Shown piece by piece: positions 1 to 8,344 of a DNA stretch of 44,207 nucleotides (the stretch's first letter is position 1; each line of letters opens with the position of its first letter). The notes below the pieces were generated by a model. That model saw only the letters and a list, made by a program, of their open reading frames with translations. It did no database searches and was not told the origin of the DNA. A program made the position numbers and the translations under genes. Where the stretch lies: NCBI RefSeq assembly GCF_010672085.1, contig NZ_JAAHHT010000057.1, positions 1-44,207 of the forward strand, given 5' to 3'. Source of the stretch: Okeania sp. SIO3I5. Its GTDB lineage: Bacteria > Cyanobacteriota > Cyanobacteriia > Cyanobacteriales > Microcoleaceae.

Positions 1-116
1 CTCTTAACTGGGAAGATATTTTCAATAAAAATGTACAAAAAATGATTTTATTAGGAAATTTGACAACTCTATTTTAGAGTAAATAAAGGGCAAGTTGATT
101 TTCTGGAGATGTCTAA

Positions 117-273
117 TATAGCGTTTCTCAGCAATCGTGAGGTACACCTATCTTTATTTGTTCCTATTTCCTATTCCCTGTTTCCTATTCCCTATTCCCT
201 ATTCCCAGTTAAGTTTTCCCTGTTCCCTAAAACCAAGGAATTTTGTACCTCACGCTTCTTGGGAATTGCTATA
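117..273 (+). repeat. Rep-A miniature inverted-repeat element
   Basis: The element starts TATAGCGTTTCTCAGCAATC and ends with the inverted counterpart TTCTTGGGAATTGCTATA. Both ends carry GTGAGGTAC just inside. The middle is a tract of TTCCCTA/TTCCTAT heptamers. Near-identical copies lie at 13238-13401 and, inverted and cut by the window end, at 44084-44207. No ORF is inside, so any movement would need a transposase from elsewhere. The TA at both tips would fit TA-targeting IS630/Tc1-like elements, which is inference. Confidence 0.75.
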
Positions 274-564
274 TAAATCCTAAGAGACTGAATGTATCAG
301 GAAATATAAAAAGGAGATAGGGAACACTTAACTCTTAACTGGGAACACTTAACTGGGAATAGAGAATAGGGAATAGGGAATAGGTAATAGGGAGGAAGAA
401 ATCAAGACAAGTATTGAAGAGTTAAAAATCTGGGAAGATATATACCTTTCCTCCTAATCAATCTACCAAATTTCAATCTCTTGAAGTACTACCATTTTTA
501 GATTTTAGTCACTCAACAACTCTCTTAAGACTTATTTTACAAACAGTTTCTAAGATAACTAAAA

Positions 565-676
565 TATAGCTAATAAAGAATTAGTCCTTGACAATTACTG
601 ATGATGAATTTCAGATATGGAAATATTTTTCCAACCGTTCTAAGTTAAGTGTTCCTCTTCTCTATTCCCTACTATA
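565..676 (-). repeat. Rep-B dispersed element, inverted copy
   Basis: This is a diverged reverse-complement relative of the elements at 11303-11401, 22264-22354 and 22397-22631. Shared blocks are TTGACAATTACTGATGATGA and a TTTTTCCAAC block next to heptamers. It starts TATAGC and ends ACTATA, the same terminal signature as Rep-A. Confidence 0.55.
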
Positions 677-1070
677 TTATTCATATATTTTGCAGTATTT
701 TAGACAATTTAATAATTACTAATAAGCTAATAAAAATTACAATTTCATTAATGGATAATGGATAATTACCTCTCCCTTTGTAAGCTATCAGCTATCAGGT
801 TCATTATCTTTACAAGAGGAAAAAGCAGTTGAGATGTTTCCAAGAATTAAAAGTATGGTTCATTAATTGATAATGGATAATTACCTCTCCCTTTTAGGGA
901 GAGAATTGACTAAAAGGAAAAAATTTATTTATCGATGGGAGATTGGATATGCTTAGATAACCCATCCATCTCTCGACCACTTTTCCCCTTAAAAGGGGAA
1001 GCTTTCAACTTGAATTAATTAATTATTAATTATTAATTATTCGGTAAACATTATCAGGGTACATAGCAAA

Positions 1071-2120
1071 ATGATAAAGATACAAAAAAAACGCAAATCT
1101 TGGCAAGAAAACATTTACTATATTTTTGAATATTCCGACCAAAGAATTTTTTTAAGCTTACTAGATGATTTGGTGATTACTATTTTAACCAGCATTAGTG
1201 TAAGTGCATTTATTTTAGAAACATCTCCTAAATTTTCAGAATATTATCCTGAACAGTTAAAATTAATCGAAATACTTGTAACTGGATTTTTTACTTTAGA
1301 ATATTTAATCAGAATCTGGATATGTACGGTTAATCCTAAATATCATCATCCAATTTATGGTAGATTAAAATATCTAATTACACCCTTAGCACTGATAGAC
1401 CTTGTAGCTATTTTGCCCTTTTATCTACAAATATTATTTCCCGGTTTTGAATTTATCAAATTCACTCTTGTGCTACGTTTATTTCGCCTATTTAAAATTA
1501 GCAGATATTCAGAATCTTTGCGGACTATACTTAAAGTTATAGTTGCAAAAAAAGAAGAACTAATAGCTACATTACTGATAGTAATTTTTGTCTTAGTTTT
1601 TGTCTCAAGTCTCATGTTTCTAGCAGAAAGTGAAGCACAACCAGAAAAATTTTCTAGTATTTTAGAGACTATGTGGTGGGGAGTAGTAACTTTAACAACT
1701 GTGGGTTATGGAGATGTTTATCCTATGACTCATTTAGGCAAATTATTGAGTGCTGCTGTAGCTTTTTTAGGCATTGGAATTTTTGGTTTACCAGCAGGTA
1801 TAATTGCATCTGGTTTTGCTGAAGAAGTTCAAAAAAGACGGGTAACAAAAATAGTTCATCCAGTAGGAAAAGATATTAAGGTAACTTCCGAAACTACATT
1901 TCCAGTACACCCAGATTTTAGACATCATCATCATCATCATCATACAAAACAAGAACAACAAAAAGCGATCGCTCATTATATTGATGAGTCATCAGAAATT
2001 ATGAAACTTTGCATAGAAACAGCAAAGAAAAAGTACGGAAATTATTTTCAAAATGAGGAAATTATCAAAGATTTTGCCATGCTTCTTTATCAAGAAACAA
2101 CGCGAAAGTTTCACCGTTAA
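1071..2120 (+). CDS. Voltage-gated-type potassium channel, 6 TM
   Basis: This is an inner-membrane ion channel subunit, expected to act as a tetramer passing K+. Hydrophobic segments fit S1 (about 33-50), S2 (63-85), S3 (103-123), an S4 with spaced basic residues (R136, R139, K142, R145), S5 (163-184) and S6 (223-250). The selectivity filter TTVGYGD sits at 209-215 after the WWGVVT pore helix, the classical K+ signature. The 349-residue length suits a bacterial Kv channel with a roughly 100-residue cytosolic tail. The tail carries seven consecutive histidines (285-291), encoded by seven tandem CAT triplets at 1923-1943, which could bind metal or may be a slippage product. The ATG follows a weak AGGG. 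The gene stands alone. Voltage gating is inferred from S4 only. Confidence 0.93.
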   Translation: MIKIQKKRKSWQENIYYIFEYSDQRIFLSLLDDLVITILTSISVSAFILETSPKFSEYYPEQLKLIEILVTGFFTLEYLIRIWICTVNPKYHHPIYGRLKYLITPLALIDLVAILPFYLQILFPGFEFIKFTLVLRLFRLFKISRYSESLRTILKVIVAKKEELIATLLIVIFVLVFVSSLMFLAESEAQPEKFSSILETMWWGVVTLTTVGYGDVYPMTHLGKLLSAAVAFLGIGIFGLPAGIIASGFAEEVQKRRVTKIVHPVGKDIKVTSETTFPVHPDFRHHHHHHHTKQEQQKAIAHYIDESSEIMKLCIETAKKKYGNYFQNEEIIKDFAMLLYQETTRKFHR

Positions 2121-2126
2121 TTATTA

Positions 2127-2143
2127 GACTTCTTGCAGAAGTC
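2127..2143 (+). terminator. Hairpin GACTTCTTGCAGAAGTC after channel gene
   Basis: This is a perfect 7-bp stem with a 3-nt loop, six bases after the channel stop codon. It lacks a following T-run, so it may be only the end of a repeat rather than an efficient terminator. The same palindrome lies by the 3' ends of cbiO (3251-3267, imperfect) and the sulfotransferase gene (36166-36182). Confidence 0.35.
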
Positions 2144-3159
2144 AGGGAATAGGGAATAGGGAATAGGGAATAGGGGGAATGGGAGAGTAGGAGTGAGGGA
2201 GTGGGGGAGAAGTAAAAAATGCTGTGCTTCCTCAAAACTTCAGTTATTAAGTAATAAGCAGAATTCAGGAATATTTTTAACGATATATAGGCATGAAGCC
2301 AAAAATATCTTATTCAGTAGAATTCTACTTCCTACTCCCTAATATGTACTTCATCAAATAGGAAACTGCTGTATTTATATAATTGAGCAATATCTATAAT
2401 TTTGCTGTTTTTCTCTTCTTTTTTCCTGCTCTTCTAGATAACTAAAAGCTGCTTCCTTCTTTTGATAATCGGCATTGCTGAAATCAGGTATTAAATTCGG
2501 ATCTGAATAAGATTGATAGTCAGGAAAAAAGCTGTTTTAACTACTGACTACTGACTACTGACTACTCTGAGTAAGATTAATAGTCAGGAAAAAGCTGTTT
2601 TAACTACTAACTATTGACTACTGACTACTGACTACTCTGAGTAAGATTGATAGTCAGGAAAAAAGCTGTTTTGACTACTAACTATTGACTACTAACTACT
2701 GACTACTGATATGTACTTCATCAAATAGGAAACTGCTGTATTTAGATAATTGAGAAATATCTCTAATTTTGCTGTTTTTCTCTTCTTTTTTCCTGCTCTT
2801 ATAGATAACTAAAAGCTGCTTCTTTCTTTTGATAATCCGCATTGCTGAAATCAGGTATGAAATTCGTATCTGAGTAAGATTGATAGTCAGGAAAAAAGCT
2901 GTTTTGACTACTGACTACTAGCTACTGATATGTACTTCATCAAATAGGAAATTGCTGTATTTAGATAATTGAGAAATATCTCTAATTTTGCTGTTTTTCT
3001 CTTCTTTTTTCCTGCTCTTATAGATAACTAAAAGCTTTTCCCTTCTTTTGATAATCTGCATTGCTGAAATCAGGTATGAAATTCGGATATGAGTAAGATT
3101 GATAGTCAGGAAAAAAGCTGTTTTGACTACTAACTACTAACTACTAACTACTGACTATT

Positions 3160-3268
3160 AGATATCTCCAAAAATAAAAAATGAAACCAATTCAAGATAT
3201 TAAATCAACAATTTCATTCCCTCTTCCCTATTCCCTATTCCCTATTCCCTGACTTCTGCAAGAATTCT
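3160..3268 (-). repeat. Rep-D element, 109 bp
   Basis: It runs from AGATATCTCC to AGAATTCT, with AAAATAAAAAATGAAA, TTTCATTCCC and TTCCCTA heptamers inside. A same-length relative is at 36075-36183, and another 109-bp element with matching ends (AGACATCTCC / GGAGATGTCT) but a different middle is at 26820-26928. This copy lies immediately downstream of the cbiO stop codon. Confidence 0.65.
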
Positions 3269-3273
3269 ATTGA

Positions 3274-4008
3274 CTAATAATCAATAGGTAAACCATAATA
3301 TTCAAGAGTTGAACTATCCTGGATAATATTTTTAGTAGAAGTATCTACTTGAATTTGACCAGACTGCAAAATTAAAGCACGTTCAGTTACTTTACTAACC
3401 CAGTTTAAATCATGGGAAGCAATTAAAATAATTTGCACTGGTAATTGTAAGATAATTTCAGCTAAATTACGTCGCCATAAAGGATCGAGGCCATTAGTCG
3501 GTTCATCTAATATTAAAATTTCTGGTTTTAATGCTAAAACTGCTGCTAAAGCAGCCAATTTTTTTTGACCTCCTGAAAGTTCATAAACAGAACGATTTGC
3601 ATATTTTTCTAAACCAAATTTTATCAACAAATTCTCAGCAATTTCTGTAGCAGTTTCTGGCGATAAACCATAGTTAAGCGGACCGAAAGTTATATCCTCT
3701 AAAATAGTCGGCATAAATAATTGATCATCAGGATTTTGGAAACAAAAACCTACCTGACTACGCACTTGGGATAAAGTTTTTTCTTGTAGGAGAATTCCTT
3801 GAATCCAAATTTCACCCGATAAAGGTTTTTTTAAACCTACTAAAGTTTCCATAAAGGTGCTTTTACCAGTACCTGTAGGTCCTAACAAAGCTACTCTTTC
3901 TCCTGGTTTAATTGTCAATGAAAAACCCCGTAAAACAGGTTCATTTTGAGGATATTGAAATAATAAATCTTTGACATAGACTCCAGCTAGCGATCGATCC
4001 TCTTGCAT
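3274..4008 (-). CDS. cbiO: Ni/Co ECF transporter ATPase (CbiO/NikO)
   Basis: This is the ATP-hydrolysing subunit of an energy-coupling-factor transporter, bound to CbiQ on the cytoplasmic face. All ABC motifs are visible: Walker A GPTGTGKST (43-51), Q-loop CFQNPDDQLF (89-98) with the NPDDQ typical of ECF ATPases, signature LSGGQ (144-148), Walker B ILILDEP (164-170) and an H-loop ASHDLNW. Its 244 residues are close to the family norm. The other subunits, CbiQ and CbiM, are upstream on the same strand, but 1.1 kb of repeats separates this gene from cbiQ. The metal cannot be read from this subunit alone; the NikL-like partner favours nickel. Confidence 0.93.
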   Translation of the reverse strand: MQEDRSLAGVYVKDLLFQYPQNEPVLRGFSLTIKPGERVALLGPTGTGKSTFMETLVGLKKPLSGEIWIQGILLQEKTLSQVRSQVGFCFQNPDDQLFMPTILEDITFGPLNYGLSPETATEIAENLLIKFGLEKYANRSVYELSGGQKKLAALAAVLALKPEILILDEPTNGLDPLWRRNLAEIILQLPVQIILIASHDLNWVSKVTERALILQSGQIQVDTSTKNIIQDSSTLEYYGLPIDY

Positions 4009-4272
4009 TTGATAAATAATTAATTATTAACACAGGAATAAGATGTTTTTTAACTACTGAAAAATATTAAGTAGTAGGTTTAATAAATATTATAGTGATT
4101 CTCATTTTAATCTGGTATAGCATTTTTTTTCTATTCCCTATTTCCTGAAATACACATTTGGGATTTCAGCAATTTGAAAAAAGAATCTTATATCAAGTCC
4201 GGTAGCATCAGTATTATACCATTTCTCAAAAGCTTTTCTACATTTTATTGAGCGGGGGAGTAGGGGAGAATT

Positions 4273-4505
4273 GATTAATGGATAATGGATAATGGATAAT
4301 GGATAATGGATAATGGATAATTACCTCTCCCTAACAGGGAGAGGATTGACTAAAAGGAAAAAATTTATTTCTCTTGGTCGATTGGATATGGCGGAGACCT
4401 CGCCATCCCTCGACCGCTTTTTTCCCCTTGAAAGGAGAGACTTTAAACCTGAATTATCTCATTATTTAATTGTTTAATTGTTTAATTGTTTAATTGTTTC
4501 GGTAA
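4273..4505 (+). repeat. Rep-E dispersed repeat
   Basis: The order of blocks is ATTACCTCTCCCT, GATTGACTAAAAGGAAAAAA, a TCGAC-rich middle, CCCCTTGAAAGG, then TTTAATTG runs and CGGTAATATTA. The same blocks occur near 860-1045 and, inverted, at about 12806-13066; shorter relatives are near 6298-6511, 14683-14805, 20700-20823, 35740-35930 and 42590-42720. The terminal TAAT runs are tandem-repeat expansions. Confidence 0.6.
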
Positions 4506-4662
4506 TATTATGTCCGGTTGAATAGTTATAAATAACGAGGGAGGAGTCAGGAGTTAGCAGTTAGGAGTTAAGAGGGAAGAAGAGAAAGTTTTAAAGTACA
4601 AAGAATAGCTAGTTTTTTGATCACTAAAACTTTTACACATAACAATACCAACGGACATGATA
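4506..4662 (+). repeat. Rep-C miniature inverted-repeat element
   Basis: Ends are TATTATGTCCGG and the inverse CCAACGGACATGATA. The interior (AGGAGTCAGGAG ... TTTTTTGATCACT) matches the copy at 32479-32623. Flanking triplets are TAA and TGA, so a target duplication is not clean here. Confidence 0.6.
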
Positions 4663-4882
4663 TGAGTTGTCTATTTGACTATCTTTGACTAAAAATCAAA
4701 CTTTACCATAAGATTTATTAGAGGTTATTCTTTACCATAAATAGTCAATCAGACGGAGACTATACCTATACAGTCAACTCATAAATTTTCCCTACTGAAC
4801 TTCTAGCAAAAATCTAATTATTTGTACCAAATATTTGACAACTTATGCACACCGAAACCATAAACCAGGTTTTTTCCTAGAT

Positions 4883-5178
4883 ATCTTTTGTGAAAATCAA
4901 CTATTTTTTATAGCAACAGGTTTTCTCTGCTTCATTAATATTGAGAATTCAATATTTGCCTATCCCAACCATTTAATAACTTTCAAAATTTAGCTAAAAA
5001 AAATAATTCTGCAACAATCAAACTAACAGGAATCTTTTGTGAAAATCAACTATTTTTTATAGCAACAGGTTTTCTCTGCTTCATTAATATTGAGAATTCA
5101 ATATTTGCCTATCCCAACCATTTAATAACTTTCAAAATTTAGCTAAAAAAAATAATTCTGCAACAATCAAACTAACAG
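4883..5178 (+). repeat. 147-bp direct duplication (4883-5029 / 5032-5178)
   Basis: Both units begin ATCTTTTGTGAAAATCAACT and end CAATCAAACTAACAG, 149 bp apart with a 2-bp spacer, and are identical over the length I compared. The second unit contains the last 47 bp of cbiQ including its stop codon, so the first unit is a non-functional extra copy of the cbiQ 3' end. The near-identity suggests a recent duplication. Confidence 0.85.
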
Positions 5179-5929
5179 AAATTATCAGAGATAAAAATAG
5201 ATATATTAAATCAGACCCAAATTGAAGAGTATTTGTAGAATTAGAAGATACGATCCGACTTTCTTGATTGAATACATTGCCATAACCACGCAATAACATT
5301 GCTTGATAAACTCGCTCTGCTTGTTGATAGCTTCGTACCAAAAGACTACCAGTAAGAGCAGCATAAACTGATAAATTTCTCCAACTAATTTTGCTGCTTT
5401 GAAAACCTCGTAATTTAGTAGATTTAATCATCATGTTAAGTTGATGAGATAGTTCAAAAATATAACGATAAGATAACATCAACATATCCGTAATAATGGG
5501 AGAAATTCCCAGTCTTCTCATTCCTTTTACGGTAGTTAAAAATGAACTTGTACCGAATAAAATTAGACCAGTAGTCATAATAGCAAAAAAACGACTAACA
5601 ATTAATATAACTGCTAGACAACCTTCTTGGCGAATTGTCAAAAATCCCAATTGCCAAATAATTGTTTTACCAGATAGAAAAGGTAATAAAATAATTACCC
5701 CGAACAAAAAAAATCCTGGATAACGTAACCGAGTTGCTAAAAATGATAAAGGCAGTTTTGAAATTCCATAAAGCATCAAAGTTACTAAGAGCATTGATGG
5801 AATTAGATACCAACTATTAACTGTCGCAAAGGCAAACATTAATGCGATTAAACCAATAAGTTTATATCTCACATCCCATCTATGTATTGGGGAGTTTAAA
5901 TTAGCATATTCATCTAGAGCAAATTTCAT
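5132..5929 (-). CDS. cbiQ: ECF transporter transmembrane subunit (CbiQ/NikQ)
   Basis: This is the integral membrane T-component that couples the ATPase to the substrate-binding CbiM. The 265-residue protein has hydrophobic segments from about residue 28 onwards and a last one near the C-terminus (FLSLIISVSLIVAELFFLA). Two Ala-Arg-Gly-type coupling motifs characteristic of EcfT proteins are visible as KLRGF and MLLRGYG. The start is supported by GGAG seven bases before the ATG; that GGAG is the terminal sequence of a Rep-D-type repeat (5931-5987), so the repeat appears to supply the ribosome-binding site. The 3' end is duplicated downstream. Confidence 0.92.
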   Translation of the reverse strand: MKFALDEYANLNSPIHRWDVRYKLIGLIALMFAFATVNSWYLIPSMLLVTLMLYGISKLPLSFLATRLRYPGFFLFGVIILLPFLSGKTIIWQLGFLTIRQEGCLAVILIVSRFFAIMTTGLILFGTSSFLTTVKGMRRLGISPIITDMLMLSYRYIFELSHQLNMMIKSTKLRGFQSSKISWRNLSVYAALTGSLLVRSYQQAERVYQAMLLRGYGNVFNQESRIVSSNSTNTLQFGSDLIYLFLSLIISVSLIVAELFFLAKF

Positions 5930-6502
5930 TAGACATCTCCAGAAAAGAGGGAACAGGGAACAGGGAACCGGGAACCGGGAGAAGTCTATTACTATTCCAG
6001 AAAAGAGGGAACAGAGAATAGGGAGAAGTCTATTACTATTCCAGAAAAGAGGGAATAGGGAGAAGTCTATTACTATTCCAGAAAAGAGGGAACACTTAAC
6101 TGGGAACAGGGAACAGTAAACTTGTGTTGGGTTTCCCTCCGGGAAACTCCGCTAATACTCCGTTCAACCCAACCTACATTTTTAGGCGTGTCAGTCTAGT
6201 AGTATGGGTTACAAGCAGATAGTTTTAACAAATACAAGTTCGATTTATAAATAGTCTCTTACAGATAAATATTTTAATCTTTATTTATTTAAAAAAGCGG
6301 TCGTTAACACAGTTTCCCGTAGGGTGGGATGGATGGGTTTCCTAACCATATTAAATCGACCAAGAGAAAATCAATTTCCTTATTTCAATCCCAATGGTTC
6401 ACTTGGAGGTACTGATAACTGAAATTACCTTTCCTTAAAAGAAGAGGATTGACAAAAATGATTTTTTTTCTTTTTTATCCTTAAAAGGAGACGCTTTAGA
6501 TT
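5930..6502. repeat. Repeat-filled gap between cbiQ and cbiM
   Basis: The first part holds a short Rep-D-like element (5931-5987) and further copies of its tail (AGAAGTCTATTACTATTCC) with GGGAACA/GGGAATA heptamers up to about 6115. A TTGGGTT ... AACCCAAC inverted repeat follows (about 6127-6174), then a Rep-E relative (about 6298-6511) whose end overlaps the cbiM stop codon. No coding sequence is supported. Confidence 0.7.
5931..5987 (-). repeat. Short Rep-D element supplying the cbiQ SD
   Basis: It runs from AGACATCTCC to GGAGAAGTCT with GGGAACA heptamers between. Read on the minus strand its last bases are GGAGATGTCT, leaving GGAG seven bases from the cbiQ ATG, a well-placed Shine-Dalgarno sequence. 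Confidence 0.6.
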
Positions 6503-7153
6503 TTAATTATTTGGTAAAAGTTTTGGCATAACTCGATGCAAAAAGCTGACAACCATAGCAGTTAAAATTCCTTCTATTACCATCAAAGGAATATGAGAAA
6601 TCATTAATCCATAAATTGCTTTCTGTTCTAATGAACCATCAAACCCAGAGGGAAGATTTGTAATAATTAAACTAAAAAATATCAAACTCGAAACTCCAAT
6701 AGCACTTGCTCCAGCAATAAAGCCAAAAATTCTCATTGATAAATTTTCCCTAATTCCTTTTCCCACAACATGACGTAATTGAAATATTTGATAAGCTAAA
6801 ATTGCTGGAATTCCCATAATTAGTGCATTAATTCCTAAAGTAGTTAAACCACCATGTCCAAACATTATTCCTTGGAAAAATAAACCAATTAATATTGCTG
6901 GAAAAGCATAATAACCTAATACAGTTCCTAACAGTCCATTTAAGATTAAATGAACGCTGCTACCTATTGGTATAGGAATATGAATACTAGAAGCAACAAA
7001 AAAAGCTGCCGTTAATAAAGAAGCTTTGGGAATACTAGCTTGAGGATTTGGTAAACGATTAATTTGGCGTAGAGAATACCAGGTAATTAGAGAAGTAATT
7101 CCATAACCACTAATACAAAGTTGAGCTGGCAGAATGCCTTCTGAAATATGCAT
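6503..7153 (-). CDS. cbiM: Ni/Co ECF substrate-capture subunit (CbiM/NikM)
   Basis: This is the membrane S-component that binds the metal ion. The protein begins MHISEGILP, matching the family's conserved N-terminus, in which His2 inserts into the metal site. It has six or seven hydrophobic segments over 216 residues and the internal SSIHIPIPIGSSVHLILNGL stretch with conserved histidines and NG. The gene lies 162 bp downstream of the NikL-like gene on the same strand, so co-transcription is likely. The last codons (PNN and stop) fall in the end of a Rep-E relative. Nickel and cobalt cannot be told apart with certainty. Confidence 0.93.
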   Translation of the reverse strand: MHISEGILPAQLCISGYGITSLITWYSLRQINRLPNPQASIPKASLLTAAFFVASSIHIPIPIGSSVHLILNGLLGTVLGYYAFPAILIGLFFQGIMFGHGGLTTLGINALIMGIPAILAYQIFQLRHVVGKGIRENLSMRIFGFIAGASAIGVSSLIFFSLIITNLPSGFDGSLEQKAIYGLMISHIPLMVIEGILTAMVVSFLHRVMPKLLPNN

Positions 7154-7315
7154 TGTAAAAATTTAAAATTATACTAACAAAAGTTAAAGATTTAGACAAA
7201 ATTTATAACTGTAATAGACTTATTATAAAAGTCAGGAACTAGAAACAGGAAAAATAAAATATCTCATACTAAAAGCAACAGAAAAAAAATTTTGATTTTT
7301 ACTAATGCAAAAACT

Positions 7316-7822
7316 CTAACGATTTTCTTGTGGTTGGTCTTGAGTTTTAAATCTCCAGAAAAATAAAGCAGTTCCTACAAATCCCCACATAACAGAACCT
7401 ATCATTAATCCTTTTTGCAGTGGATTATAATCCCTAGATGTACTTGCTAAATAATAGTTATTGTTGCTGATATTTTCCCTAGGAGAATTTTCCAATTTAT
7501 TTACTTGAAAAGGAACACTAACTAACTCGCCATGACCAGCTTGACGTACCTTTATTTCCCAATATCCAGACTGAGAAGAATCAGGGGCAAAAATAAAATT
7601 TCCCTCCTCATCAGTTATGCCTTTTAACCAAGGTTTATTAGGAGCATTAGGAGCATAAACTGTGACTGAAGCATTAGTTAAAGGAGTACCAGTATCATAA
7701 ACAGCATTAATCTGAATTGCTTGAGTAATTTGATGTTGAATTTTTACTCCATGAGGACTCGCTTTTCCCTGTAAACTCAGTGAAGATAAAAATATTAAAG
7801 GAATCACGAATTGCCATTTCAT
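7316..7822 (-). CDS. NikL-like accessory subunit of Ni transporter
   Basis: A signal peptide (MKWQFVIPLIFLSSLSLQGKA) is followed by a beta-rich domain with VYDTGTPLTNASVTVYAP, ITDEEGNFIFAPD and YWEIKVRQAGHG, the pattern of carboxypeptidase-regulatory-like folds. A single C-terminal membrane helix (about 139-160) and a basic tail follow, so the bulk should face the periplasm. Small extra membrane proteins of this kind (NikL) replace CbiN/NikN in some nickel ECF systems, and its place directly before cbiM fits that role. It would help load metal into CbiM; that function is inferred from context. Length 168 residues. Confidence 0.75.
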   Translation of the reverse strand: MKWQFVIPLIFLSSLSLQGKASPHGVKIQHQITQAIQINAVYDTGTPLTNASVTVYAPNAPNKPWLKGITDEEGNFIFAPDSSQSGYWEIKVRQAGHGELVSVPFQVNKLENSPRENISNNNYYLASTSRDYNPLQKGLMIGSVMWGFVGTALFFWRFKTQDQPQENR

Positions 7823-8344
7823 ATCTTACCTCTATTTATGGTTACTTCAGAAATTTTGCCATTTTCTATTGTTAAATGATTTCTTGTGCAGTGGGATTTA
7901 TTTTATAGAAAATCCTGAATTGCTCAAATTAATTTCTACTACAGATTTTCTATTTTTGATTTTGGTTCATAGAGCTACACCATATTGTGTAGCTCTCATA
8001 TTTTCCTCTTGTAGCTTTGATAATGCTACCGGGTTTGATATTATTCCCTATTCCCTACTCCCTAATTTGACTTTTGACTTTTGACTTAAAACAAACAATT
8101 AACTTCTCTGACTTTTGAATTTTGAATTTTGAATTTTGAATTAAACTGACTTTTGACTTAAAACAAACAATTAACTTCTCTGACTTTTGAATTTTGAATT
8201 TTGAATTTTGAATTAAACTGACTTTTGACTTAAAACAAACAATTAACTTCTCTGAATTTTGAATTTTGAATTAAACTGACTTTTGACTTAAAACAAACGA
8301 TTAACTTCTCTGAATTTTGAATTTTGAATTTTGAATTTTGAATT
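7823..8344. repeat. Gap with TTTTGAA heptamers and ~75-bp tandem repeats
   Basis: From about 8066 to 8345 a unit of roughly 60-80 bp (TGACTTTTGACTTAAAACAA ... AATTAACTTCTCTGA) is repeated four times. The units differ in the number of TTTTGAA heptamers each holds. An inverse Rep-C-type end (GCTACCGGGTTTGATATT) lies at about 8026-8043. The short open frame at 7869-8084 has no recognisable features and I do not call it. Confidence 0.75.

Larger units (their letters stand above)
1..1070. other. Gene-free, repeat-filled stretch
   Basis: I see no credible coding region. The stretch holds a Rep-A element (117-273), GGGAATA heptamer tracts (about 355-395), an inverted Rep-B copy (565-676) and a Rep-E-type copy (about 860-1045) ending in AATTATTAATT runs just before the channel gene. 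An orphan GGAGATGTCT end of the Rep-D type lies at about 104-114. Confidence 0.7.
2121..3273. repeat. Gene-free stretch with tandem 220-bp repeats
   Basis: After a GACTTCTTGCAGAAGTC hairpin (2127-2143) and GGGAATA heptamers, a unit of about 220 bp beginning ATATGTACTTCATCAAATAG occurs at about 2341, 2709 and 2929. The end of the first unit (AAGATTGATAGTCAGG ... GACTACTGACTACT) is itself repeated three times between about 2505 and 2700. A diverged relative lies near 11590-11690. The stretch closes with the Rep-D element at 3160-3268. No coding region is supported. Confidence 0.75.
4009..5131. repeat. Repeat-filled gap between cbiO and cbiQ
   Basis: No gene is supported. The stretch contains tandem ATAATGGATA units, a Rep-E copy (about 4273-4505), a Rep-C copy (4506-4662) and the first unit of a 147-bp direct duplication (4883-5029). 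It is an unusually long gap for two subunits of one transporter. Confidence 0.75.

Noticed and set aside
7869-8084. 71-residue open frame on the plus strand
   Set aside because: It ends in heptamer repeats, has poor start context and no recognised motif.
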